A stretch of 64,000 nt of DNA from Actinernus sp. WN-2022. Taxonomy: Eukaryota > Cnidaria > Anthozoa > Actiniaria > Actinernidae. The DNA lies in contig JAOWCC010001634.1 in assembly GCA_030867875.1 (NCBI GenBank), positions 100,667,321 to 100,731,320 of the forward strand, in the 5' to 3' direction. A program made the position numbers and the translations under genes. The notes below the pieces were generated by a model, which worked only from the letters and a program-made list of their open reading frames with translations, searched no databases and was not told where the DNA came from. Shown here piece by piece: positions 56,301-64,000 of this stretch. Every line of letters begins with the position of its first letter. The first letter of the stretch is position 1.

Positions 56301-59300
56301 GTACTTCATGCAAAAATAAGAATGACGACCCTGTTTTATTGCATTTTGAGAGACCTTGCTTAGGGCAACAACTGGGCGAAGTTTAAGAAAAAGTTAATTT
56401 TCAGCATCCTTTTTAATGGATTACCTTATGTTGTAATTGAGTTCAATAACAATAGTTATTATACAATTATTTTGTGAAGAATGCACGAAATATGCACTCT
56501 TGGGGGAGAAGAGAAGAGGGGGACTGGGGAGGGGAGAGCCTGCAGACCAGCTTGAGAAAAACCGTCCACTAATACCAGAATCAATCTGCTATCACCTCTG
56601 ATTGGACAGATTCAATGTGCTGATTGACAGCCATCAGGCATAGACATAAACAGCATATATTCACGAGGCCAGGCAACAAAAGGTCTTTGTTGTGACCATT
56701 TGTAGTTACCAAAAGGATCAATAATTAGGTGCCTCAGAATATTGCCAAATCATGCATATTTGAACACGAAAGTCTTTCTTTTATTTATAAAGTATTAAAG
56801 CAAATGCAAAACCATCCAGAATCGCAAAGCTTTGCCATTTTAAGCCACAAGGACGACAAGAAAAGGAGACTGCAGGATGTGCAAGCAGTGGGAAGACAAA
56901 ACACCAACAGTGAGGCCAATTTATGTTGACCATTATTTCATATTCAAATATGCATGTTCTTTGTGATGTTTTGCAACACTGTGATCTTATCAAATTAAAT
57001 ACAAATGGCCCCTGTGATATATTATTGAGATTGAAACAATCTAAAACAATGCAGAGACTGTCTTTGCCGTGTGTATTGATTCATTTGGTATGTGAGTTCA
57101 CAGCTCTCACTTTTCAGCTTCTTTCTGCTGGATTTTTTGGGAAAAGTTTTAATAGAACTTTGGGGATTTAATAGAGTGAACCATGCGGTTGTCATAACGG
57201 TGTCATTTCCATTGTGAGAGAATTCCATTGTGAGAGAATTCCATTGTGAGAGAATTCCATTGTGAGAGAATTCCATTGTGAGAGAATTCCATTGTGAAAG
57301 AACATTTCGATAATAATAATAAATCTTGTTGTATCAATAATATTGCTTTTCTTCAGGGAACTGCTGTGGTACTGCAGAGGCGCTCTACAAATGAAGAGTT
57401 TATCGAGGTTAGCCGACTAGGACCGTCAGACTACTTTGGTAAGTTGATCAACACACTCCATCAAAATAATTATGACTGTGACCTTGAACTCACAGAAACA
57501 ATTTAATCAGATTTGGGCATTTAAGATGCAAAATGAATAACTTTTTTGTGAAGCATTGGAGTTTTCTCACTACTAAGCCAGCATACAATCAATAAGATAT
57601 CTGTGATTTTTCCAGACATACCAGATATCCTCATTGGTCAAAAACAGTTACCCACTAAAGCAGACAATATTTTTGAAAACTATATATGATGTCAGAGGGT
57701 AAAAGTGCATTGTTGCATGCTAGCACACAGGATCAGATTGTGACAGAAGGTGCTGTGGTGTCATGTGTTATGGTTATGCCAGTCTTTGAAAACATTTTGG
57801 TTTGCCTTCTTTCTAGAAAATATTAAATATAATTCTTATGCTACATAACACATCGCCTTACATGTAATGACTGGATCCTCGGGGAAACCAGTGAGGTTTG
57901 TTTCCCTCAAATCTCTGTTTGCAGGGAAACAAAACTCATTTTTTCCCTTGGGGCCAGTCAGTAAGTGTTGTCAGTGTATGCTGCTATCTAAACTGTTAGC
58001 TCTAAATCAGAAATCAAACAATGGGTGGTTCACATTAAACCACTAAGTCTGTCTTAGGCATGACTCAAATCAACTTGGTGAGGAAAAAAAATTGGTGTGA
58101 AGTCAGAAATGCAGATTTTTGGTGTAGCCAGTCATTAATGCTTGCAATCTCATAGGCACTAAGTCTGTCTTAAGTCTCTTTCAAACATGACTTAAGACTT
58201 GCTTAATGATCTTGATTGACATAAACATCAATCACATCTGGATTTTTATTAAAATCAATCAAATTAGACAAAAATGTCAATGACAGGTCTGGTTTTTATT
58301 AGTCAGATGCATTTGAGATAAAAGTCAATCACAGGTCTGGATTTTTATAATATCAGACAAATTACTGCATCACTGGTTTGATTGGAAAGATTTCTCACAG
58401 AACTATGTGTCCGAATGCCTAAGTCCACCTAAATCAACGTAGGCTGACTTGACTTAGACAGACTTAGTGGTGTAGACTGTGTGCACCCACCTACTGTAAG
58501 GAGAGTTAAGATAGTGATCAGTTGTCACTTGTGCTGTTCTTTCATGGACCCCTTCAATATTATCCACTAATGCAAACCTACAGCGTGGACTACTACTGTT
58601 CACTACACCTTGCAACCTGTAGCCATGGTTGATGTCCCAACACAACACAAAGTGGCCTTTTGAAATCATGGTTTGCACAGAAGCATAACAATTATTGTAA
58701 TGTTTATATTTAATTAATGTGAAACATTACAGTTTTGTTTCCCTAGATCTCAATGTTTCCCAATACAAAGTCAAGGGTAACATTGAGATTTGAGGGAAAC
58801 AAAAGTTACTGGTTTCCAGAGGGGCGAGTCATTAAGTGATTTGTTATGCAGCATAAGCAATTCTTTTTATTTAATACATGTATATTACAACCCAAATGTT
58901 TTAAAAGACTTGCATAACTAAAATGCACAATATCACACCACGTTCTGTCATGTTCTGATCACATGCACTAGTGGTCAACAATGCACTGTTACTCTCTGAC
59001 ATAACCAAAACACATGATATTGCACCACCTTCTGTCATGTTCTGATGACATGCACTAGTGGTCAACAATGCACTGTTACTCTCTGACATAACCAAAACAC
59101 ATGATATTGCACCACCTTCTGTCATGTTCTGATCACATGCACTAGTGGTCAACAATGCACTGTTACTCTCTGACATAACCAAAACACATGATATTGCACC
59201 ACCTTCTGTCATGTTCTGATGACATGCACTAGTGGTCAACAATGCACTGTTACTGTCCGACATAACCAAAACACATGATATTGCACCACCTTCTGTCATG

Positions 59301-60186
59301 TTCTGATGACATGCACTAGTGGTCAACAATGCACTGTTACTGTCCGACATAACCAAAACACATGATATTGCACCACCTTCTGTCATGTTCTGATGACATG
59401 CACTAGTGGTCAACAATGCACTGTTACTCTCCGACATAACCAAAACACATGATATTGCACCACCTTCTGTCATGTTCTGATGACATGCACTAGTGGTCAA
59501 CAATGCACTGTTACTCTCTGACATAACCAAAACACATGATATTGCACCACCTTCTGTCATGTTCTGATCACATGCACTAGTGGTCAACAATGCACTGTTA
59601 CTCTCTGACATAACCAAAACACATGATATTGCACCACCTTCTGTCATGTTCTGATCACATGCACTAGTGGTCAACAATGCACTGTTACTCTGACATAACC
59701 AAAACACATGATATTGCATCACCTTCTGTCATGTTCTGATCACATGCACTAGTGGTCAACAATGCACTGTTACTCTCTGACATAACCAAAACACATGATA
59801 TTGCACCACCTTCTGTCATGTTCTGATCACATGCACTAGTGGTCAACAATGCACTGGTAACGCTATGATGTCAGAGTTTTCAAAAATGTTGCCTGCTTAT
59901 TACTTTAGTGGGTAACAGTTTGTGTGTTACTTGTAATATAACCCTAAATCAACCAATAAGGGCGTGTTATATCTTGAAAATTGCCAGCAATATAACAACT
60001 GTAATTATTGCAGGTGAGATTGCCTTGGTACTCAATCGTCCACGAGCTGCAACAGTACAGGCACGAGGCACCCTCAAATGTGTAAAGCTGGATCGACAAC
60101 GGTTTGAGCGTGTGCTGGGTCCATGTATTGACATCCTTAAACGGAATATCCAACAGTACAACAGCTTTGTCTCTCTTGTGGTGTAG
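44328..60186 (+). CDS. PRKAR1A: cAMP-dependent protein kinase type I regulatory subunit (9 exons)
   Basis: Binds and inhibits the PKA catalytic subunit and releases it on cAMP binding. Exons: 44328-44501, 44676-44849, 44932-45023, 45133-45194, 45481-45527, 49679-49780, 51038-51280, 57357-57438, 60014-60186. All junctions are GT-AG with matching phases, giving 382 aa (human RIalpha has 381). Residues 1-58 are the dimerisation/docking domain, with Cys17 and Cys38 of the type I disulphides. RRGAV at 96-100 is the pseudosubstrate inhibitor site, with Ala at the phospho position, which marks type I rather than type II. cAMP site A has [15 protein letters not shown] (201-215) and site B has [15 protein letters not shown] (325-339), both with the Glu and Arg that hold cAMP. 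The C-terminus [10 protein letters not shown] is conserved. The gene is orthologous to PRKAR1A/B; a cnidarian ortholog may predate the A/B split. Introns 5 and 7 are long and full of repeats. Confidence 0.96.
45528..46469. other. First part of PKA subunit intron 5, nothing recognised
   Basis: AT-rich intron with T-rich tracts. No element boundary or coding signal is convincing. Confidence 0.45.
46472..47513 (+). mobile_element. 1.04-kb Tc1/mariner-type element with a paired-like HTH
   Basis: CAGTCAACGCACTT and AAGTGCGTTGACTG (14 bp perfect) are the ends, each next to a TA dinucleotide (46470-46471 and 47514-47515). CAGT tips and TA duplications are hallmarks of Tc1/mariner elements. The interior encodes one HTH exon (46704-46940) and no DDE catalytic domain, so it is non-autonomous. 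It lies in intron 5 of the PKA subunit gene. Confidence 0.8.
46704..46940 (+). CDS. Paired-box (PAI subdomain)-like HTH protein fragment
   Basis: The frame encodes [57 protein letters not shown] and then [10 protein letters not shown] before a stop (78 codons). The order G-(x)-NPGKPLP-like, a basic turn, I..LY...G...IAR.LRIS.G.V.KIL..YY is that of the N-terminal PAI subdomain of Pax paired domains. It even reaches a linker reminiscent of the one leading to the second HTH, which is missing. Tc1-type transposases share this fold and are the proposed ancestors of Pax, so this may be the DNA-binding half of a transposase. It could also be a captured Pax-like exon. An intact frame of this length with such clear structure suggests it was recently functional. 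Confidence 0.6.
   Translation: MARNMAGGFYDPGKPLPRCTRKEIIHLYNKHVGLSAIARKLRISKGAVHKILRHYYSFLHWDIGVSSIHKVYESESHG
47580..47935 (+). pseudogene. LINE C-terminal remnant
   Basis: [18 protein letters not shown] followed, after a frame change, by [20 protein letters not shown] and TTAYN then a stop is the usual C-terminus of CR1/L2-like RT proteins. It is heavily decayed. Confidence 0.6.
48041..48706 (+). mobile_element. LINE 3' end, uninterrupted relative of 9054-12868
   Basis: Encodes [20 protein letters not shown] and [20 protein letters not shown], ends in a (TAC)n tail, and matches the LINE at 9961-12868 except that it lacks the two insertions. It provides empty sites at GGGGAGATATGATTC and CTAATTGTAAATAAG. 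Confidence 0.8.
48707..49678. other. Rest of PKA subunit intron 5, nothing recognised
   Basis: AT-rich intron up to the acceptor CTACAG of exon 6. No gene or clear element is seen. Confidence 0.5.
49866..50010 (+). repeat. tRNA-derived SINE, 5' half
   Basis: The start, GGTGGCATAGTGGTAAGCGC (A-box-like), is followed by a body with GTTGAGTTTGTTAGTATCTC, GCTCTGAGGGTTCTCTGGGT and TTTTCCTCCCTCCTCAAAAA. That wording is typical of a widespread cnidarian SINE body. The 3' part is absent, so the copy is truncated. Confidence 0.65.
50016..50281 (+). repeat. tRNA-derived SINE with (ATT)n tail
   Basis: 50018-50092 reads like a tRNA: TTAGCTCAGTGGTTAAGC (A box) and AGGTTCAAACCCC (B box), spaced as in Pol III genes. 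The body includes GATAAGGACGTTAAGTCGTA and ends in CCCATTATTATTATTATTA. A working tRNA is unlikely because the acceptor stem does not close well. Confidence 0.7.
50282..51037. other. PKA subunit intron 6 remainder
   Basis: Includes an (AAAG)n-like microsatellite around 50625-50645. Nothing else is recognised. Confidence 0.5.
51281..52299. other. First part of PKA subunit intron 7
   Basis: AT-rich intron. The block 52026-52090 is related to the host repeat flanking 29125-30747 and gives its empty site. No coding exon is recognised. Confidence 0.5.
52300..53347 (+). other. Two exon-like segments, possible alternative 3' end of the PKA subunit
   Basis: 52300-52350 (51 bp) follows a TTTAG acceptor and ends CACAG/GTTAGA. 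It is open in phase 0, encoding [17 protein letters not shown]. 53243-53347 follows a strong pyrimidine tract (TTTCTTTTGTCTTTATTTTAG) and encodes [34 protein letters not shown] and a stop, also in phase 0. Exon 7 of the PKA subunit ends in phase 0, so splicing 51280 to 52300 to 53243 would give a 349-aa form lacking most of cAMP site B. The segments could instead belong to an unrelated nested gene or be chance. Confidence 0.3.
52724..54000. mobile_element. 1.28-kb TIR element (ATGTTGTAGGTTGTTTC ends)
   Basis: ATGTTGTAGGTTGTTTC and GAAACAACCTACAACAT bound the unit. AACCTAGGT units recur on both sides (52785-52845 and 53938-53960). Inside are a G-rich tract (53730-53850), the 5S-like fragment and the second exon-like segment. 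Confidence 0.6.
53648..53697 (+). repeat. 5S rRNA-like fragment (3' half)
   Basis: CCAAGTTAAGC...CGGGCAAGGTTAGTA and GTGGATGGGTGACCG match the A-box to C-box part of animal 5S rRNA, with differences and no recognisable 5' half or terminator. Upstream is a repeat also found near 19130. It is either a 5S pseudogene or part of a 5S-derived SINE. Confidence 0.6.
54001..55706. other. PKA subunit intron 7, nothing recognised
   Basis: AT-rich, with no gene or well-bounded element that I can support. Confidence 0.45.
55707..56281. mobile_element. 575-bp MITE (TACCGTAG family)
   Basis: TACCGTAGTTGATTGCTTAT at the left is balanced by ATAAGTGATCAACTACGGTA at the right. The flanks CTCTAAAT and CTATAAAT differ at one base, suggesting an 8-bp duplication. 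GCTTATAAGCC-type units recur near both tips. It is a relative of 40842-40964. Confidence 0.75.
56282..57207. other. PKA subunit intron 7, distal part, nothing recognised
   Basis: No coding exon or bounded element is evident. Confidence 0.4.
57208..57298. repeat. 16-bp tandem repeat just upstream of PKA exon 8
   Basis: TTCCATTGTGAGAGAA is repeated five to six times almost perfectly, ending about 60 bp before the exon 8 acceptor. It could affect branch-point use or be length-polymorphic. Confidence 0.9.
57648..59916. mobile_element. 2.27-kb TIR element with internal minisatellite, in PKA intron 8
   Basis: GTTACCCACTAAAG at the left is mirrored by CTTTAGTGGGTAAC at the right. The arms continue with imperfect matches (TTTTTGAAAACT, ATGATGTCAGAG). 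A second inverted block is CATAACACATCGCCTTACAT (57843) against ATTAAGTGATTTGTTATGCA near 58832. The left arm has one inverted unit of the 87-bp repeat; the right arm has the array. Confidence 0.7.
58914..59855. repeat. 87-bp minisatellite, about 11 copies
   Basis: The unit has ATAACCAAAACACATGATAT, TGCACCACCTTCTGTCATGT, TCTGATCACATGCACTAGTG and GTCAACAATGCACTGTTACT. Variants GATCACA/GATGACA and CTCTCTGAC/CTGTCCGAC are mixed along the array. Because 87 is 29 codons, the minus strand stays open for 273 codons, but this is a repeat effect, not a gene. Confidence 0.95.
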
Positions 60187-62251
60187 GACCAGGGCACACT
60201 GAAACATCATTAACTACTCCGAATATTTCAACCAAAAGTATAAAAAGTTGCTACATTACGATAGGCCTTCTCAGTGTTAGAGAGCTTAGGTGGGCCACAC
60301 ATGTAGGGTTCATTTTACATGGTTGTAAGTTTTAACTCACAGAAAAAGCCTGTTTAAAAGAACATTTATCAGGTGTTTGAATTCCAGGTTGTGACTGTAC
60401 ATGTTTTTGGTGTTTTTGTTGCAGTAATGTCTTCAAACAAATTAACTCTTGGAAGGGTTGCATTAGTGGTCCACCTGGAATTTAGTACGTGTGATAAACT
60501 TAAAAAAAAAGGAAACGAAAAAAACATGCCGTTTCCCCTCTGTGTTTAAAAAAAAGATTCTTTTTATTGTTGATATAACTTATTTCTGTTTTACACAGTA
60601 TTTAATGTCTAATGTTGGTCAGTACGAGAGTGTTGTTATTCAGACAGTGGTCTTGGTTCAAACAAGTTATCATAATGTAAGGAGATTCTTTGTTGAAGAT
60701 CAAAGGAGTTGAAACAAGTGCCTGAAGAATAATCTAACTCTCAGCCTTGTTATCCAGTGTCCATTGGCAACTTTTAAGATATTTTATGGCTCTGTTATTG
60801 ACCTTATTCATAAAGGCATCGAAGCGAGGCACATTGCCCCAGTTCGTCACAGGAAGAGAACAACACAAAAGAACACAATGGTGCAGTACGACAGAAACTA
60901 AGACTGGTACAACTGGCCTCGTTCTGATACCATTGTTACCAGACTTCCTGTGCAGACGAGATATGAATAAGGTACAAATGTACATATTATCGCAATAATC
61001 ATTTCGATTTTGTTTTAATTATCTGGAATGGTAGGCAGTTCAGAAAAACCAAATGAAGTATGATTGTCTGGTGTTGCTACTGAAGCTGAAATGCATGACC
61101 AAAGTGCATGGTAAGGGGATGGATTTGGGACAACACAATGACCCATTTTTGAGCTACAGTAGTTTGGTGTCAACAGAAAGCCTTTAATGTTGTGCAGTGC
61201 AAAAAGAAGACAACAATTGCATTGTACTTTTAAAACACTTTAAAGACCCTTTGTGGAATTCTGAGCTTGAAAGGGTAAACACAACGGCGATCTATGCAAC
61301 AATAGCTACACCCTCTCAAAGAATAATGGTCGACCTAGGGTCTTTAATAAATTATGAACCAAATTAGGTCTGCTTTACGAAACTCCTTGATAAGTAATTT
61401 ATTGAAGTACAACTATTTCAACCTTTGTCTCATTCAAATTGTCTTCCTTCCAAACATGCATCAGCATTTTAATTCAAGCACATTTAAGAGGCATACCCCC
61501 TATCCACAAGTTGAACAAAACGTATTCTTTGAAGTTGCAATACTTTCCACAGGTTTTTGTTTCAACTCTAAATGAAGCTGATAAGATTAAGTTGAAGAAT
61601 ATTTGAAAAAAGTCAATACAGATACATGTACTATTGTAGAGACTTAAAGTAAAGAGTGTGTGATAGTTTTACCATTTATAGCCAGTGTTCTGTTTGTGCA
61701 TATCTAACGTCTGGGGTGAATATCAATGGCGAAGGGGTTAGGCTTGATATAGTTAGCTAACTAGTCATTAATATATATAAAAAAACAACTGTTCTTATTA
61801 GTCTTGGTGTACGTATGCTTAACTAGTGTACAATCAGTGCTCGAAACTAATGGTCGAGTCCATATAAATCGAAATTAGTTCTTTGTGGAACAAGTGAAAT
61901 TAAAAACCATCTGACCCAGAGATAACCACAACAACAAAATATTCCAAGCACTGGGCAGGTAATATTATTAATTATAAATTAAATTGCGTTTACTTTGCTT
62001 GTCCTCGTGATTGGTTCAAGTAAAATCAATCACGAATTACTTTGGTTCGTGATTGGTTCATTGCGTTTTTACTTGCTCCTGTGATTGGTTTTACGACATT
62101 CAATCGAAAACCGCTTTATTCATAAAGTGACTTTACATAATCTAGATAGGTCTCGTCCACTCTATAGATATCAAATCATTTCTAAACATTTATTTGCTGT
62201 TACACTCGGAATCATTTAATTATGTTTATATGGAGAGCATAGTAGAAATTA
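60187..62251. other. PKA subunit 3' untranslated region and downstream
   Basis: The 3' UTR starts after the TAG at 60184-60186. A candidate polyadenylation signal AATAAA lies at 61346-61351; earlier ones may be used. Around 61985-62100 three GTGATTGGTT units (CCAAT on the other strand) recur with CAAGTAAAA-type spacers. No other gene is recognised. Confidence 0.45.
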
Positions 62252-62790
62252 AAAGGGGAACTAACCCAATGTCTATTCTAGATGTTTCTATTTTTTTTTG
62301 TGTGTTGCGCGTCTTGGAAGAGAAAATGCGAAAACCTTCCTCAGCCTCCGCTATGTACAGACGGCTCAAGTCTTGTAATTTGTGACGTAGGATATGGGGA
62401 ATAAATTAGTTTTGCCATGCTGTCCCCGACATTGAATAGCGGGACCTTCTAATTGCGGGCCATTGTTTTCTTTGTGCTGAAAGTGTGATCGTTTTTCTTT
62501 GCTATGTGACGTACGATATGGGAAAATTTGCACTGAATTGAGCCGCCACAATATTTATGGCTTGTAACCAATCCCCAGAGATTCAAATAAAGCCGTGGCG
62601 GCGATGTTGGTGGAGCTGACGAAGAATCTTTTGTTAACGGCGATGACGTAACGTGTAAGCCAGCAATAGATTTCGAACTTGGGAGACTAATTTTGTCCTC
62701 GTAGACGCGCAACACAGAAAAATAAAGTAGAAGAACTTATTTCTTTCGAATACATCTTTGTATAGACGTTGGGTTGATTTAAGGGTACGT
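62252..62790. mobile_element. Shorter relative of the TIR element at 27121-28764
   Basis: Starts AAAGGGGAACTAACCCAATG and ends GTTGGGTTGATTTAAGGGTA. It shares ACAGACGGCTCAAGTCTTGT, TTTGCCATGCTGTCC and TTTCGAATACATCTTTGTAT with the longer copy. It lacks the nested insertion. Confidence 0.6.
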
Positions 62791-62961
62791 TCGATTGACC
62801 GTATTCAGGAAAAAGAATACACAGAATGATCACTACAAATCGACTAAAGTGAACAAGTTACATACGTGGTGGCCACCCACTTGCTGACAATATATTTACG
62901 ACGCAACTTGTTTGCTTTAGCCCACTGGAATACTAGATGTATCCTGAATATCACATGTTAG

Positions 62962-63090
62962 TATAAACCAACTAGTGGACTATTACAAATCCTGCATTGT
63001 GATAGCCCATGGTTGAGAAAAACCGCACGTATTTTCACGAAATAATAACATTTTTCAACTTCAATTTATTGCTTTCTATTATTTTCTACT
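62962..63090 (-). repeat. Dispersed repeat, inverted partner of 7890-8045
   Basis: ACTATTACAAATCCTGCATT and GATAGCCCATGGTTGAGAAA match the reverse complement of the copy near the left end of the window. Confidence 0.6.
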
Positions 63091-63112
63091 GTCCGACTAG
63101 TTAGTTTATACT

Positions 63113-63221
63113 AAAACAATTAGACCTCTCGCCCTCATGGGCTACGAGTTAAATAGCCCATTCGGCTGCGCCTCATGGGCTATTGACTCGTAGCCCATTC
63201 GGGCTGCGGGTCTAATTGTTA
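63113..63221. mobile_element. Hairpin MITE (GGGCTACGAGT palindrome)
   Basis: AACAATTAGACC..GCCCTCATGGGCTACGAGT is mirrored by ACTCGTAGCCCATTCGGGC..GGGTCTAATTGTT, with a second palindrome (ATAGCCCAT..ATGGGCTAT) at the centre. Confidence 0.75.
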
Positions 63222-64000
63222 ATTAGCAGGAGTTGTAGCTTACCAGTGCGAAATGGGCCTGAACCAGTGATTTTCTATCAATTCTTATTGTGGAATATGG
63301 TCAGTTGAACGTGCGCCATCGAACTCCTTATTCCTTTTCAACCATACATGCAAGTTACTGGGTTTTGAAGAGCAGTTGTTAGTAGATGTTTAAACAGTTG
63401 TGATCTCCAGATCATGTATAACTAAGAGAATAAACAATTGATTATTGCCCCAAGTAATGACTGTTTTACTTTCCACTACCAGTGACTAGATATGGGAATT
63501 GCTTGCTTCTGTATCAAGGCAACCGCTATTGGATTCATAACTGCTTCTACCAACCTAGCCTGAAATACAGCCGTCGTCTAACTGGAACTAGCTGAGGAGG
63601 CGGCTGAATTTCTGTTTTCTACCCCAAAACAGATATGCCAGGTTTCGCATTCAATAATCACCGCTGGATGCGATTACTACAGACGCATTTTCTCATAGAA
63701 GGCCCGTTTTACACGACCGGAAAAAATGGCACGGCTCGGATAAAAACTAGAACGGTTCGGATAATTTTATTCGTGTAAACGATCCGTACCCTACTTTTAT
63801 CCGTGCCAATTTTACCCGTTCTGGGACCATAGGCGCCTATGGTAACGGAACGGATAAAACTGCAATCATGGACAAGTTCATGGGGACAATTTTCCCTTTC
63901 TTTGTTAAGAAAAAGCCATTCATTTCCTCCCCCGGTTATTCACAAACTTTGCACCTCGATGGCATTTAACATAAGAATGAGACTTACGTTGAGAAAATAC
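63222..64000. other. Right edge, repeats only
   Basis: 63558-63620 (TAGCCTGAAATACAGCCG..CGGCTGAATTTC) is a diverged relative of the hairpin at 12661-12717. 63700-63870 has GTGTAAACGATCCG / GGCCCGTTTTACACGACCGG inverted motifs of another small element. No gene is supported. Confidence 0.45.

Noticed and set aside
58901..59722. A 273-codon minus-strand frame made of 29-residue repeats
   Set aside because: It follows from the 87-bp tandem repeat having a length divisible by three; there is no promoter, start context or non-repeat coding sequence.

Overview
The window looks like AT-rich nuclear DNA of an animal, most likely an anthozoan cnidarian such as a stony coral. Genes have GT-AG introns. 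The only two genes I recognise with confidence are conserved animal genes. The rest is dominated by CR1/L2-like LINE fragments, short hairpin and TIR (MITE-like) elements, tRNA-derived SINEs and minisatellites in the style of cnidarian genomes. The species cannot be named from sequence alone.

Layout. 1-453 (minus) holds the N-terminal coding part of a gene leaving the window, with a ZAD-like Cys pattern. 2.7-5.5 kb (minus) is a CR1/L2-like LINE with an intact reverse transcriptase palm. 5.8-7.7 kb holds two near-perfect palindromic elements of one family. 8.3-15.5 kb is a nest of LINE 3' ends broken by DNA elements. One of these, 10174-12333, has terminal inverted repeats and a 6-bp target duplication, and encloses a complete two-exon gene for a small secreted or membrane protein. 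Another, 13643-14874, has TTAA duplications and a broken Kolobok-like transposase N-terminus. 16.3-23.9 kb (plus) is a three-exon C7orf50 homologue (WKF domain). 24.4-34.9 kb is intergenic and full of TIR elements. 35.0-39.7 kb (plus) is a decayed LINE with ORF1, endonuclease and RT parts. 39.8-43.1 kb is another cluster of inverted-repeat elements, one with a transposase-like helix-turn-helix remnant.

44.3-60.2 kb (plus) is a complete nine-exon gene for the type I regulatory subunit of cAMP-dependent protein kinase (PRKAR1-like, 382 aa). Three perfect cAMP response elements lie 34-87 bp before its start codon, which suggests feedback control by the pathway it regulates. Its introns carry a Tc1/mariner-type element encoding a Pax-like paired HTH, LINE 3' ends, two SINEs, a 5S-like fragment, and an 87-bp minisatellite inside a long TIR element. 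Two exon-like segments in intron 7 could give an alternative C-terminus with an RRAS motif.

The two host genes are not obviously functionally linked. The mobile elements are explained mainly by nesting: paralogous empty sites inside the window allow several insertions to be resolved to the base.
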